Below, piece by piece: positions 1 through 11,636 of a stretch of 64,000 bases of DNA. Source of the DNA: Undaria pinnatifida. Its lineage: Eukaryota > Sar > Phaeophyceae > Laminariales > Alariaceae. The stretch lies in NCBI GenBank assembly GCA_012845835.1, contig JABAKD010000004.1, positions 4,372,265 through 4,436,264 of the forward strand, given 5' to 3'. The notes beneath the pieces were generated by a model. It saw only the letters and a program-made list of their open reading frames with translations. It did not search any database and was not told the origin of the DNA. Numbering within the stretch: the stretch's first letter is position 1; each line of letters opens with the position of its first letter. The position numbers and the translations under genes were made by a program.

Positions 1-2587
1 CCAATGTACTATTTTGCATGCGGATGCCTCCATATTTCTTCCGAGTACGGTTTCATTCACGGTTTCAAAAAAAAAGAAATAATTCGATTCCGACTTCAAT
101 CGACTTGCGGGACTCGTAAATTACGAGTATCAACCGCCTCCCTCCGGTTATGGCAAGTTTGAAGCGGTGATCGCTTTGCTATCCGTAGCATGTAGGCCAG
201 CGGAAGATGCTAACCATATAGCCCCTTGTAACCTGGCTACTAAGTGGTGGCAGCGATGAATCGGTTAATACTATGCGGTGGCATATGCCTCTCGTTTGCT
301 GCCGTACAAGGAGGAGAAGACTGGAGTAGAGGACTATGCTGGGCTGTCGCAGTCTTCTCCTTTATGTGGAGCATGACGAACGACATGTGATGGGCTCGTG
401 TGAGCCTTAAAATCAGACTGGACCGCGGTTTGAACCAGGTGAGCAAACGTGAAGCCCCCCGAGTTATGATGCCCTGGACAAATATGCATGGAAGGTGTTC
501 TCGTTCGCTTGATCGACGTGCAGTCCGCAGCAGGGGTGCTGCTGAATCTTTAGGGCCGTATCTTCAGCATCCAACCACAGGATCCGCGCTCAACAAGAAG
601 GTATAGAAAGTCCAACATAGCCTGCAAGTGGAGTAAAACCAAAAGGGCGAATACCCGTATGTATCAGACTACTGCAGTACATTGCATTGCACCATGTACT
701 CCAATTTACGGCCTATGGCTGTCAAGAATTCCGCGCTCACGGGGTAATCGACTTCATGGGAGTCTGCCCAAACCGTTGCGGTAGGAAAATGATATAGTCT
801 AGCCGATTAAATTTTCCCACGACTTCCTGAAATCAATCCGGAATTTATTCTGAGTGACTGACGTACCCCCTAGTAACATACCTTATATCGTAAGAAAGCT
901 CTGTTTCAGGCGGATCGTTTAATCGGAGCAGATTTTTTTTTTTTTGTTGTTGGCGAGAAAATCGCGATTCCGTCGAGATTTTGCCAGAATTTGTTAGGTT
1001 TTATTTGCTCGAGTGTGAGGTCCAATTTTTTTTTAAGACCGGTTTTGAGCGTATCACGTCGAGGGGTACGCGGCGACCCATCTCAACTTTTTTTTCGCTG
1101 AGATATCACGGAGAAACGGGCAAAAAACCTCATTTCAGGTGGCCTCAGAGTTAGGTTTTTTGGGGAGAAACGCACCGATAGATGTCGAAAAACTCCACGG
1201 ATTCGGGCGAATTGGACCTGCACCCAGGACCGTTTTTTTTTTTTTTTTCGAAAAATTTTTTTTTGAAGGAGATATGGCCGGTCAAAGTTTGGGGTGCTCA
1301 CACACCACACACATCACACGACACACCATACAGCACACCACACCACAGTCCCATAGACCAACCGGGGGCCCACCCAGGCCTATTCTTGAACATGCCTCGG
1401 CGCGGGCGATAGTTTATGTATGTACATAATCCTTAGACTAGGTGATGAGAATATATTTGCATCGTTTAGATTTGATAACGAGACGAGAGCGAGCCGGGGA
1501 GGTCGGAGGTGATTTTGGAGAAAATGTTGTTGTTCGTGGCGTTGTCGAGCTGGTTTTGGGGGGCGAGGGTGCTGACAGGGAGAGTAAAACGAACTCTGAT
1601 AATGGACATATATATTACTACTTTCAAGTGACAACGCTCTCACTCACATACGATCTGCTACGCGTTGGGAGGCGTTGCGGGGCAATGTTTCGGGGTAATA
1701 ACGTGCCGTTTCGGAGCAATAAGTGTCGGTTCGGGGTAATTTCGGGGTAATTTTCGCCCAAAAACGTCCATTTTCACCGGGTTTTTTTTTACACCGGATT
1801 TCGATGCTTCTCGACCTTGCGGTCCTTGTCCACTTTTTTTCGCGTTTTAACTCTCAAAATTCAGCGAGATAAAGTGGGGGTCACCTTGTGGGAGAATTTA
1901 ACCAGCTAGACCATACCAGGAAACAGCGGAGAAACATTTGAGTGCGGACCAAAACACAACATAGACTACAGGATCGCGCGCCCAAACCCCTGCATCTCCA
2001 CCCCTACCCATATAGACTACTCGTATTATTTCTTGGCAAAACACACCCTTCTTCAGTCACAACCCGATGTGTGTGCCATCCCCCACTCACCAAATCGTTT
2101 GTGGGCGTCAGGTGACATGATCGGAAGGACCAAAACCCGATGGTGGCAAGGCAAAAACCGCTGCAATCCCAGCATCACAGATGGCGTCGCTCGGGCACTG
2201 CTACACTGCTACTACGTATGTATCACTCAACAAATATATAGTCTATATAATTTGGATGCGTGCTGCTACAGGGGCAACACTTTTTGGCAAAAATGTTTTC
2301 TGGATGACGGGGCCCCATAACCCAATATCGTCGGAATGTCATTTTTGTTTTGCAATACCATTCCATGTGTATACCTAGTCCATGAGATTATTCATTGGGT
2401 GGTACTTTCAATTTTCCTCAAATTTTATGTTTGGATGAGGTACGAGGCATAGAGCTCCCCCAGTCAAGAAGCTCAAAAACAGTAGGTTCCCCCTTACCAT
2501 GTTCGTGTCGTTCGTCTCTGGTATTATGTATGCAACGGGATACAATGATTTGTTACTCTCGTTCACGACGTCGATCTTGTCCGATCA
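1..2587. other. Intergenic sequence, no gene recognised
   Basis: No open reading frame here resembles a protein I know. The stretch holds homopolymer T runs (about 931-945 and 1236-1251), a CAC/ACAC-rich simple-sequence patch at about 1301-1360, and a short run of GGGGTAAT-like repeats at about 1685-1755. The longest reading frames are about 100 codons and rich in low-complexity residues, so I read them as chance. Confidence 0.5.
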
Positions 2588-2700
2588 TTTTTTTTTTTTT
2601 TCATCCTTCGGTGGATGGGGAAAAACAAAGCTTTAGCTCACCACACTTCCACGTATTTTCATACGCGTCGTGTGTCGATTTAAGTCAGTTGCTTTCGCAG
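2588..2700 (-). mobile_element. Poly(A) retroposon 3' end, copy 1
   Basis: Read on the minus strand this is a sequence of about 100 bp that ends in a small hairpin (CATCC, then GGATG) followed directly by a run of about 14 A. The same block recurs at 60375-60488 (minus) and, shorter, at 16579-16669 (plus). This layout fits the 3' end of a LINE or of a SINE mobilised by one. No target duplication was found for this copy. The left edge is the T run; the right edge is where similarity to the 60-kb copy stops. Confidence 0.6.
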
Positions 2701-3290
2701 CCCAACGCTAATGGACATTGTTTCCGTTTCTGGTGCTCTCCAGCACCCAGCCACAATTGATTTGGTCCACTCCCCGCTTGCTATCTTGCTACCACATCCA
2801 TTATCTATGGACCAGATGATACCCACTTTTCAACTCAAAAATAGGGTTAAATTTTGATGCCCACCCGTTCATTTGCAAATTATATATAAAATTGCGGTGC
2901 TAGAAAAAAACGAATATCACACATTCGGAAAGCTTACGTATGTCTGCGTCGTGCGCGAGCCCATGTTTCACGTCGCAAGGTTGGCAAAATGGAACGCTCG
3001 GATCAGAACAAAAAACAAGGTGTCTCTTTCATTAGAGCACATCTCGCAGCATATGCCTGTGTTCGTACGAACAATCGTCGGGGTTCCTGCATATCTTTTG
3101 TGGAAACGTTTTAAATGCGTCACATGAGTTCGATAAATTTAAGGGTCCCTAGTCATCTTTGCAAGCCACATGATACACCGGCCGCTCGTTTCTACAGGTG
3201 TATTATTTGAAGATATATGACTCCCATGGATGTTTCCAGGGTGAGCATCAACAAAACACTCGTAAATATATATATGATCATTCTTTTTTC
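2701..3290. other. Intergenic sequence, no gene recognised
   Basis: No gene recognised. The only structure seen is a short dispersed repeat at 3118-3190, listed separately. Confidence 0.4.
3118..3190 (-). repeat. Dispersed exon-like module, copy 1
   Basis: On the minus strand this matches about 70 bp also found at 33425-33505, 34275-34345 and 58085-58160. The shared core is GAGCGGCCGGTGTATCA, then a CTTGCAAAGATGA-type segment, then AAATTTATCGAACTCA. This copy has a changed ATG context and looks decayed. See the findings for the possible coding meaning. Confidence 0.5.
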
Positions 3291-3371
3291 GGGGATTCAG
3301 TCAGGAGTTTTTATTCGTCTCGGCCTCAGTATGCGATTCGCGGAACTGGAATTCTCGGTCAAATAGCTTCG

Positions 3372-3639
3372 TGTAAGGTTTTAGGGGGGACACAGAGTGC
3401 CCCCTGCAGGTCTGCCAACTGAGCAGGTCCTCGGAGAGTACTCACTTCCTTTTCCTTCGTAGAGACGTAGCTTTATTCGATTCCACCAGAGCCCCGGATA
3501 GCTTCTGAGATCGGAGGCACGTGCCTCCGATCTATTTCCTAACTTTCCCTAAAATAAAACGCCAACCTCATCATACGAAACCCATCCAAATGATCTCAAA
3601 TTCGGATAATTACAGGCCTTTCGAGGCCGTATCTTAACA
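3372..3639 (-). repeat. TRIM-A LTR (left)
   Basis: 268-bp long terminal repeat, nearly identical to 3897-4163. In element orientation it begins TGTTAAG and ends CCTTACA. It is the 3' LTR of the minus-strand element, next to the purine tract. Confidence 0.85.
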
Positions 3640-3877
3640 CTAGCCCACCCTGATGAGTCGCATATGCAGAAATATGGGAGATTCGGGGAAACTCCGGTTC
3701 TACGAACTAGACCATAAGTAGAAGATGCGGCTCCTCAAAACCCACTCCCACACCTCCAACCGTCTGGCTATGGAGCCAGGAACACGCGAAAAAAAGCAGT
3801 TGAAAGAAACGCAGACCCTACAACAAGGCAAAAGCCACCCATCAAAAACCTGCCGCCTCCATTAATTTTTATTTCTG

Positions 3878-3894
3878 TCCTGCCGACGACGCCA
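3878..3894 (-). promoter_or_regulatory. TRIM-A primer binding site (serine-tRNA type)
   Basis: Seventeen bases whose complement, TCCTGCCGACGACGCCA, reads as part of a T stem, a 7-bp acceptor strand, discriminator G and CCA. An acceptor of GUCGUCG with discriminator G is the pattern expected for a serine tRNA; assignment to serine is an inference from the family pattern. The same site occurs in both TRIM-B copies and at 57425-57441, each time two bases from an LTR where the LTR is clear. Confidence 0.75.
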
Positions 3895-3896
3895 CA

Positions 3897-4163
3897 TGTA
3901 AGGTTATAGGGGGGACACAGAGTGCCCCTGCAGGTCTGCCAACTGAGCAGGTCCTTGGAGAGTACTCACTTCCTTTTCCTTCGTAGTGACGTAGCTTTAT
4001 TCGATTCCACCAGAGCCCCGGATAGCTTCTGAGATCGGAGGCACGTGCCTCCGATTTATTTCCTAAATTTCCCGAATATAAATCGCCAACCTTGTCATAC
4101 GAAACCCATCCAAATGATCTCAAATTCGGATAATTACAGGCCTTTCGAGGTCGTATCTTAACA
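3897..4163 (-). repeat. TRIM-A LTR (right)
   Basis: 267-bp long terminal repeat, 5' LTR in element orientation, lying two bases from the primer binding site. Confidence 0.85.
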
Positions 4164-4499
4164 TTCGTTCGAGCGCCGTCTTCGGGGGCCGGCTCAAACG
4201 CCCTTCGCCCTGCCGTATCCGTTCCGCACCTCGACGTAAACGCGGACGGATGCCGAACGAGACAAGCGAGAAGTTGCAAAAAAATTGCATGTCGAGGAGA
4301 AATTCATGAGATTTTGGTTGTATCTTCACGTCTGCAGCGCCTGGATGATTTACAAAATTGGCATCATTTCCAAACGGTAGTTGTTAATGGTTTGAATTTT
4401 GCGGTGGCAAACTTTCGAGCGTTGTTTTGCTTGACGTCTACAGGGCTTGAGCGTTTGTTTGTTTTGCTTGACGTCTGCAGGGCTTGAACGAATGAAACA

Positions 4500-4905
4500 C
4501 GTACAAGTTTTCGGGGGGCGGCTCCAACGCGTAAACGTCTTCGGGGGGCGGCTCCAACGTGTCAAAGTCTTCGGGGGGTGGCTCCAACGCCCCTCGCCCC
4601 TCCTTATCCGTTGGGCACCTCGACGTGAACGCGGATGGATGCTGAGCGAGAGAAGGGAAAAGTTGCAAAAATGTTGTATTTTGAGGAGGTAATCTTGCGA
4701 CGTTGGTTGTATCTTAACGTCAGCAGCGTCTGGATAACTTCCAAAATTGGCATCATGGTCAAATAGCTTCGTTCGAGCGCCGTCTTCGGGGGGCGGCTCA
4801 AACGCTCCTCGCCCTGCTGTATCCGTTCCGCACCCGGCCGGGATCGGGTACATGGGCAGAGCGAGGCAAGCGAGAAATGCGCAAAAACTTGTGTTTTAGG
4901 CGGTA
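4500..4905 (+). repeat. Family F repeat, two partial copies with a 30-bp minisatellite
   Basis: At 4508-4597 a 30-bp unit starting GTCTTCGGGGGGCGGCTCCA is repeated three times. It leads into a partial family-F copy (to about 4745), then a second partial copy from about 4746 (AATAGCTTCGTTCGAGC) to 4905. The second copy preserves the empty TRIM-A target site. The upstream segment 4420-4490 also carries a duplicated TGACGTCTRCAGGGCTTGA. Confidence 0.65.
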
Positions 4906-5694
4906 TACGCCCGAGCTATCCTTGGATCTTGGCATATGCAAAGCTTTTATTTAAACGAAAAAATAAATGGGAAAACGTTTATTTCCAAGTTGGTATCATT
5001 TTCAAATTGGCTTCTTATTTCGTCCCCACCACACTTTTTTCATGGCCACACCTCGAAGCGTTTGCCTATTGTCGTACGACTGCCGTGTCGTTGCTTTTCG
5101 ATATCGGATTTCACGGTTAAATACCTTTTTTCGAGCGTTCGTTGTCTTCGAGGGGGGCCGTTCCCTACCCAACGACATCATTACACCCAGTGTCCGTGCT
5201 GATTCTTCATCCTAGAGAGATACAACTTATTATTTTGTGGTTACAGACTGTGAGACAGAGTAAACCAAACAATCGCAATTAATCAAGGTATAAAGCAAGT
5301 GAAATGCTAGCGTACGGGTACGAGAACAAAACAAAATAGGCCAGACCATGAAAAAAATAGAAAATAAACACAACGAACGGAGTGGTCGCTTTTTATAAAA
5401 ATTGAAAACGCCAGCTGTGAGTACGATCTAAAAGCGCAGTACGAGAAACAATGTTTTGTCAGTCTTTTTTGTCGCCGCTCCAAAGAGTCGTTCCGTGTAT
5501 ATTGGTTCACGATCAACGATCCATCTCTCAGGACCACATAATAAATATCCCACACTAATTCCATGCATTTTTATCCCCACAAACGAAACGTGGATACACT
5601 TCAAAAGGTAGGTGTGATTATCAAGGTAGGAGTGTTTCGAACGCTTTGCTGTGTCGTTGCAAGAATTGCGCTGGCTACTGACTGTTGTTGTTGC
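4906..5694. other. Intergenic sequence, no gene recognised
   Basis: Reading frames up to about 88 codons on either strand look like nothing known. No repeat or RNA gene was recognised. Confidence 0.4.
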
Positions 5695-5800
5695 TGGTCA
5701 ATCCGTTCAGCACCTCGACGTGAACGCGGATGGATGCTGAGCGAGGCGAGCGAGAAGCGCGCAAAATTTTGTATTTTGAACGGTACTCTCCAGTTATTTT
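5695..5800 (+). repeat. Family F repeat fragment
   Basis: Matches the middle of family F: CCGTTCAGCACCTCGACGTG, then CGCGGATGGATGCTGAGCGA, then GCGAGAAGCGCGCAAAATTT. Confidence 0.55.
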
Positions 5801-5927
5801 TCGGATTTTGATGTATGGAGTGGTTGATAAAATAAAACTTGGCAAGCAAATATTTCCAAATTGGCGTCATATTTTTTCCTAAAACAAATAATATTTATTG
5901 TAAAAAAATCCCCATGGTACTGCGGTA

Positions 5928-6357
5928 TGTTCGTGATAGCGGCCGTGTGTATCGACTGAGTTGCGGTAGAACATCTGACTGGATGATTTGAATAGCGGAA
6001 CTGTTGATCTGAGGTTGCCGAGCTAGCACGTAGGAGTACTCTTTGTGGTGCTGCGGTAGTTCGGTAGATTGTACACACCTAAGGGTTATACATTGGACCG
6101 TAGGAGTATGTATGGTACATCGGACAATTGTCAGGTAAAATACTCCCGCACTGTTGCTAGAGGTCGGATTAACGGCTTATTGCCGTGATCGGTACGTTGC
6201 ATTGGTCCGATTGTGTGCATCTTTCCAAAGTGGCGTGGGGGCTCGCAGCCTTTGTGCTCGCCCCACTCGTTCACTCCACTTCCCGACCTGTCTCTCCAGA
6301 CTAATGTCTCATTAATACAGTATATCTTTCTCCAGAAGTCACGGATTTACACACACG
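5928..6357 (+). repeat. Copia 5' LTR
   Basis: Begins TGTTCGTGATAG. Its outer edge is fixed by loss of identity with the 3' LTR and by the CGGTA duplication. The inner edge is set from the 3' LTR and is uncertain by about 4 bases. It ends in ACG rather than the usual CA. Confidence 0.88.
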
Positions 6358-6443
6358 CTATAGCGGGTCAGTCGGCTGCTGCTTCGTCCCCCTGGACTTG
6401 CTCGACTGGTCTGTCGAGGAAGGCTTGATCACCCTGTCTCATC
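6358..6443 (+). other. Copia leader between LTR and gag
   Basis: Short leader before the gag ATG. A site beginning TGG, complementary to a tRNA 3' end, is not visible where expected. Priming by an internal tRNA fragment, as in some copia elements, is possible but unproven. Confidence 0.4.
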
Positions 6444-8246
6444 ATGGATGAACTGGGGAACGAGAATCCTGCGGTCAACTCATCTCAGGATGGATCGCAG
6501 GAGGTTGGTGAGAGGATGGGTTCCTTAGAGACACAGCTGTCTGAGCTTGCGACTCTAGTGCCATCTCAGCAAGATCTATTTAAGTCGCTCGTTGAGATGC
6601 AGCAAGGAAAGGAAGTGGAGTCCTCTGGTTCTGAGCGTGTTGCACCTAGAGACATCGGACTAGAGGCTGGTGCGCACCAATCGGGTGCCACCGGCGGGGC
6701 CGCGGGAAGTATGGGCGGCGATGCCCAAGACTTTGGCGTGTCCAGCATGCGGGTTGGGAGTAGGAGTGCTAGCTCAGGCTTGAACCCTCATGTATCTGCT
6801 GAAAATCGTTCCTCTGTTCCTGCAGTAAACTGTGGTTCGATTCACGGGACTGTCGGTAGGGCTGCTGTAGGTAGCCAGTCCGCTGTTCCGCCCGCTCCTT
6901 CTCTGTCGAGTGAGTGGTGGGAAAACGTCGCCAGTGGAAACACACTGATTCCTGGCGCTGACATTACTGACACAGGAGAGAAGTTGGGTAGGGGTCCTTT
7001 TAAAGTTCCCAAAGCTCCTGTTTTTGACGGCAGCGACGTGTCGTACCCCTCATGGTCGCAGAACGTTCTGCTGAGTGCCCGACACAACAACCTGTATGAG
7101 AAGTTTGCTTCCGAGATTGAGATTCCGATTGCAGACGTTGGTTTCGACTTGACCCCCTGGGAAGAGAAGGGTTTCAATGTGGGTGTGGTTCGTCAGGCGG
7201 AGATGGCTCGGTGGTTTCTGTTCGACTGCTCGAAGAAGGACAGTCTGAAAACCATGGCTAGGCACGCTGGTTCCCCCAGCACGGCGTTTCGTGTGCTAAA
7301 GGATCCTTTTCTGCCGTTGAGCCAGAGGCAGATTCGTGTGCAGGAGGAGAAACTGTAGTCACTGCGCATGCGTTCGAACGAAAATCCGACAACCTTCTTT
7401 GCATTCATGAGAGAGACGCTTGGTGCTCTGCAAATGCTTGAAGTCAAGGAAGATGACAGGGAGGTGTGCAATCTGATGCTTGAAGGGCTGTCGCACGAGT
7501 ACAAGACTTTGCGTGAGACTCTTGTAGTGTTCTGTCCGAATGACCCATCGTTCATCGAGACTCAAGTGCGTGAGCGTTACCTAGACTTGCAGGCACAGGG
7601 TGGTTCGAAGAAGCACAGTAGTGTTACTCTCTGGTGTCTAGGACTGAGAGGAAGAGTAGCAAGAAGCACAACAACACAGACGTTTCAGGGGAACTGTTTC
7701 AAGTGTGGGGAGAAGAGTCACTTGAGGAAGGACTGCCTGGCTCGCATCATCGCTCATCCCACACACACTGGGAAATCCGAGGCCGACGAGGATGAGAGCG
7801 GTGAGAAGTCTGACGTTTCTTATTTGGAGTGTCTGCTAGCACGCCGGAATGATGTGATTGTGCAGGCATGTGAAGAGTTTGGCAGTATGATGTATGATGT
7901 TTCTGGTTTGAAGTGTCTGCTAACATCACGAGATGATCTGATTTTGAGCGCTGTCAACAAGGATATGATTATGAACGATGTCAACAAGTCTAAGTATTTT
8001 GAGGATTGGTATGCAGACACGGGCACTGCTTTTCACATGACAGATTCTCTCGCTTGCATGAAGGATTTGAAGCCTTGCCAGAAGAATGTTAACGGGATTG
8101 GTGGCGTGTCTTGTGAGGTAGAATTCTCTGGAACACTGGAGTTGGTGTTTGTGACTGCTGACATCGAGTTTTTCAGTAGAGCTGAAGAACGAATTGTACT
8201 CCCCCAACTTGGGATACAACCTCTTGCCTCCGAGCGCAGAGTTTGA
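6444..8246 (+). pseudogene. Copia gag and protease, interrupted
   Basis: One frame runs from the ATG at 6444 (MDELGNENPA) and is cut by an in-frame TAG at 7356-7358, then continues in the same frame to a TGA at 8244-8246. The first 300 residues are a gag of low similarity to anything I know. Next comes a gag-like helical region, then a zinc knuckle CFKCGEKSHLRKDC (CX2CX4HX4C) at 7695-7736. The aspartic protease motif WYADTGTAFHMTD follows at about 8007-8045; D-T-G followed by HMT is typical of copia proteases. The internal TAG lies within gag, well before the protease, so it looks like decay and not a recoding signal. Nothing suggests this product is made today. Confidence 0.85.
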
Positions 8247-9926
8247 TGGCGAGTCATGGAATGGTCTTGGTGGTCCTGATGTGTTATGACTGCTTTTCAA
8301 GGACAAGTCTTTTCAGAACTTCGATGGCATGCTGATTGCGACTGCGTATCGTCTAGGAGAAGACTCTATTGGTACGTTGTTGGCTGCCCTCACTCCTTCA
8401 AACCCCAAGCATGAAACCACGATGGATGTGAACGAGTTCCACAACATTTATGATCGTTCGCACAAGGGATTGCTTCGTACTAGTGCAAAGTGACTAGGTA
8501 CCGAGTTGGTTGGTGACATGCATGCTTGTACGTGATGTTCAATGTCGAAGGCTATTAGGAAAGGAATTTCTCATGAAACTAAACGTAGATCAGATAAAAA
8601 GTTGGGCATAGTTTTTGTTGACCTGGGAGGGAGGAAGGACGTTGCGTCCGTAGGGGGTAAACATTGCCCCATAATTGTGAAGGATGATTTCACAAGGCGT
8701 GCATAGATGTATTTTCTGAGAAATAATAAATCAGACGCTGGCAGTGCTTTCCGAAGTTTTCTTGCGAGTGTGCGTGCTGATGGGATCCCATCATTGGTTA
8801 AGAGTGTTAGATCTGACAATAGAGGGAAGTTTTTCGGGGGGAAATTTGCATCTGTGTGCAATGAGCTGATCAAACAAGAGTTCACTCCGGCTTATAGTCC
8901 GCAATATAATGGTGTTGCAGAGCGTGGGTTGGGATTGAGGAGGCCGCAATGGCGGCTCGTATTCAGGCGAAAGTTCTTTTTGGGCATATGCAGTTTCCTA
9001 AGACTGACAAACTCTGGGCTGAAGCTATGCACTGGGCTTGCGAAGCAATGAGCCACACCGTATGTTCTGCTAACCCTGACTCTAAGTCACCGTATGAGAT
9101 GTGGTATGGAGAACCTCGTACTGCTAGACCGTATCCGTTTTTGGAACCGGCGTACTGCAGGTGGCAGCGACCGTCGAAGCTGTTACGGAAGGGTGAGAGT
9201 TGCTTTAATGTTGGTCCTTCGAGAGACCACCCCCGTGATTGTCATAGAGTACTCACGAGGGCTGGGACTATTCAGGAAACGAGAGATGTGACGTGGGAAG
9301 TGTTGCCGTCACAGCTCCCTCCACTGCAACCTTCCTTGTCGATAGAGGTCGCAGAGGAGGGAGGGGAGGAAAGTGACGACGATGTAGAAGCCGAGGTATG
9401 GCCGATTGTTGGGAGAGGAGATGCCCACACACTTTTAAGACGTGATGTAACGACTTCTGGTGCAGGAATCGATGAGGCTGTCAGTGTTGATGCAGGCAGT
9501 GTAGGCCAATCCCCCTCTGTTCCATCTTCCCCCTCTGATACGTCTTCGTCCGTGAACAATTCCTCTGATAGAGCAGCTCCCTTTGTGTCTTCTCCAGCGC
9601 CTGAGACTGATGGGAAGGGGCAGGGAGGGCAGGAGGCAGGGAAGGTAGAGATGCGGAATCCGGGAGGGGATGATGAGGTAAAGTCGATTGGGCCGGGAGG
9701 GCATGATGATGTAGAGTCCATTGGGTCGGGAGGGCCGGTAGAGGCGGAGGCACTCCCTCCAGCCGCTCGTCATCCGCGGCATGTCGCTGAGCTTGCTTAC
9801 TTTAATACTCCTGCGCGTGAGAATGATGAAGAGACGGTAAAAATCGCGCGCAAACCCGTGCAGTTAACCAGCGGAGCGCACCCGGCCTTGTGGCCACCCT
9901 TGGACTCATCTCCGCATCAGAGATAG
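8247..9926 (+). pseudogene. Copia integrase, interrupted
   Basis: The region carries pieces of the copia integrase in order. They are a degenerate zinc-binding H/C segment with stops at about 8440-8545, a core segment at about 8770-8940 with RSDNRGKFFGGKF and AYSPQYNGVAERG (the second core aspartate and the glutamate), and after a frame change LWAEAMHWACEA and PYEMWYGEP at 8949-9115. A long acidic, serine-rich linker follows to 9926. At least four stops and one frame change interrupt it. The DDE triad can be partly placed (D in RSDN, E in AERG). The first aspartate would be in the D of the VDLGG segment near 8620, where a host element would read SDV or SDL, so that match is weak. Confidence 0.82.
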
Positions 9927-11558
9927 TATATGCACTTGTAGCGGAGCAGAGAGCAGGTGACGAAATCGAATTGCCGAAAGAACTGGTTCATGATGTTGAG
10001 TCAGAACCTGGTAGCTATCAAGAAGCCCAGCAACCAAAGTACGCCAAGATTTGGGAGGTAGCCAGGTCTGCCGAAATCGAAGGCTTGATAAGAGCAGGAA
10101 CGTTCACATTAGCAGTAAAGGTCCCAGTAGGCTGTAATGTGATTGATGCTAGATGGGTTTTCAAATGGAAAGCAGACGAAACAGGGAATATAGTAAAGGC
10201 CAAGGCTAGGCTTGTAGCGATGGGCTTCAAGCAAAAGTATGGTGTGAACTATCTTGAGACTTTCTCGCCTACCGCAAACTCTGCATCTCAGCGATTGTTA
10301 GTAGCGTTGGCGTGCAAGTACAACTTGGAATTGCTCCACTGGGATATCGAGCAAGCGTTTGTTCAGTCGGAATTGGATCACGAGGTGTTCATGAAGTTGC
10401 CTCCTGGCTGCGGTTCGATGTCAGGAAAGGTTGCCCGTTTGAACAAGAGTTTGTACGGATTAAAGCAGGCATCTAGAACATTCTACAAGAGGCTAGTGTC
10501 GGACCTGAAGAGGATTGATTTCGAGCAGTCTGTGTCTGACCCCTGTGTCCTGCGTTTCATTATGGGAGACGAGGTGGTGGAGATGGTCGCGATTCACGTG
10601 GATGATATTTTGTATGCAGGAACCTAAAGTCTGGCTAAGGTGGTTGTGGAAGCACTAGGTGACTCTCTTCCTACAAAGAATTTGCGTGAGGTCAAGTTCT
10701 TTCTTGGTTGCGAATTCAGTCACGACCGCGAGGCTGGCACGATTGAGATTTCTCGAGAGAGTTACATCAGAAGTGTTCTCGAGAGATTCAATGTTTGTCG
10801 CACCAGCTGATCCCTGCTTCCCTTGCCAACGATAACAGGTCCTTGAAGGAGGATGAGGGGGCAGGAGATGTGCCGTTCCGAGAGGTGGTGGGGAGCCTGA
10901 TGTGGATCGCCAGCCAGACGAGACCCGACATCTCGAATGCTGTGCGGGCTGTGGCGAGGCACTCTCACGAGCCAAACAGAAGCCACTGGAAGGTAGCCTA
11001 GAAGATCCTGAATTATCTTCTGGAAACGGCGCATCTAACTCTGAAGTTCAAGCAGGACAGTTCGGTAGACGTAGGCACGTTGGTGTACGTAGATGCCGAC
11101 TTTGCGAGCAAGGTCACTGACCGTAAATCAGTTTCGGGAGCGATGGTTTTTGTGGCTGCGATGCTTGTGGTTTGGATTTCTAGGACGCAGAAATGCGTTT
11201 CACAGTCGACTTCTGAGGCAGAGTATCTTGCGATGGGCGATGGTGTGAAGGAGGCTCTGTTTGTGAACGGAGTGCTTCAGTTCCTGGGGGCTGGGGGCTA
11301 TAGGAAGCCTCATAAAATCGACGTCCTTGAGGAGAACGAAGGAGCGATTGCGCCTGCAGAGAATCCGCTTAGCTCGAGTAGGAGTAAGCACATCGACGTG
11401 AGGCACCACTTTCTTGGGAATTTGACCGAGGAGGGTATGATCGACGACACGCATGTTCCCAGCGAAAACAGCATGCGGACATCCTCACGAAGGCTCTGCC
11501 GAGAGATCTTTTTAAAGTTCACCGCGACTTTGCACTTGGCTCGAGGGATGAGAAGTAG
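9890..11558 (+). pseudogene. Copia reverse transcriptase and RNase H, interrupted
   Basis: The frame at 9890-10627 holds the reverse transcriptase: DARWVFKWKAD, KARLVAMGFKQKYG, WDIEQAFVQSELD, SLYGLKQASRTF, and the catalytic box HVDDILYAG at about 10595-10620, with both aspartates present. A TAA then ends the frame. The sequence continues in another frame with FREVVGSLMWIASQTRPDIS (about 10875-10935). RNase H follows with VYVDADFASKVTDRKSVSG and STSEAEYLAM at 11080-11235. After one more frame change the usual copia C terminus HADILTKALPRDLF leads to a TAG at 11556-11558. Domain content is complete, but at least three frame changes or stops make it non-functional. Confidence 0.88.
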
Positions 11559-11626
11559 AAGTCTGAGGTCGTATTTTTTTTTTTTTTTCTTTGATATATA
11601 TTTTTGGTCTGATAGATACACAGCCC

Positions 11627-11636
11627 CTAGGGAGGG
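11627..11636 (+). promoter_or_regulatory. Copia polypurine tract
   Basis: CTAGGGAGGG directly before the 3' LTR, the expected position for plus-strand priming. Confidence 0.7.

Larger units (their letters stand above)
3372..4163 (-). mobile_element. TRIM-A: miniature LTR retrotransposon
   Basis: Two direct repeats of about 268 bp (3372-3639 and 3897-4163), each TG...CA when read on either strand, flank only 257 bp of internal DNA. The 4-bp duplication TTCG flanks the element (3368-3371 and 4164-4167), and the empty site exists at about 4750 and 58490. On the minus strand, two bases inside the LTR, the internal DNA begins with TGGCGTCGTCGGCAGGA (3894 down to 3878). This is the complement of a tRNA 3' end ending in CCA. 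At the other end a purine tract AGGGTGGG abuts the LTR. There is no coding capacity, so it is non-autonomous and would need enzymes of a Ty3/gypsy-like partner. Confidence 0.88.
3291..4420 (+). repeat. Dispersed GC-rich repeat (family F), copy split by a TRIM
   Basis: The flanks 3291-3371 and 4164-4420 join into one copy of a repeat of about 320 bp. An uninterrupted copy lies at 58415-58735 and an inverted one at 19850-20240. Shared landmarks are GGTCAGGAGTTTTT, GCGATTCGCGGAACTGGAAT, a strong hairpin around CGCCGTCTTCGGGGG, GACGTAAACGCGGACGG, and the tail TTTACAAAATTGGCATCATT. It contains no convincing gene; the proline/glutamate-rich minus frames arise from the GC-rich part. The element class is unknown. 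Confidence 0.7.

Noticed and set aside
3640-3720. Possible hammerhead ribozyme in TRIM-A (CTGATGAG followed by GGGGAAAC), which would make it a retrozyme
   Set aside because: The bases before GAAAC do not pair with those after CTGATGA, so stem II does not form, and no cleavage-site stem was found.
5794-6078. Minus-strand frames repeated at 5794-6078 and 11512-11787
   Set aside because: They are antisense reading of the copia LTRs.
7356-7358. Stop-codon recoding (gag-pol read-through) at the in-frame TAG
   Set aside because: The stop lies inside gag, before the zinc knuckle and protease, and many other stops follow, so simple decay is the better explanation.
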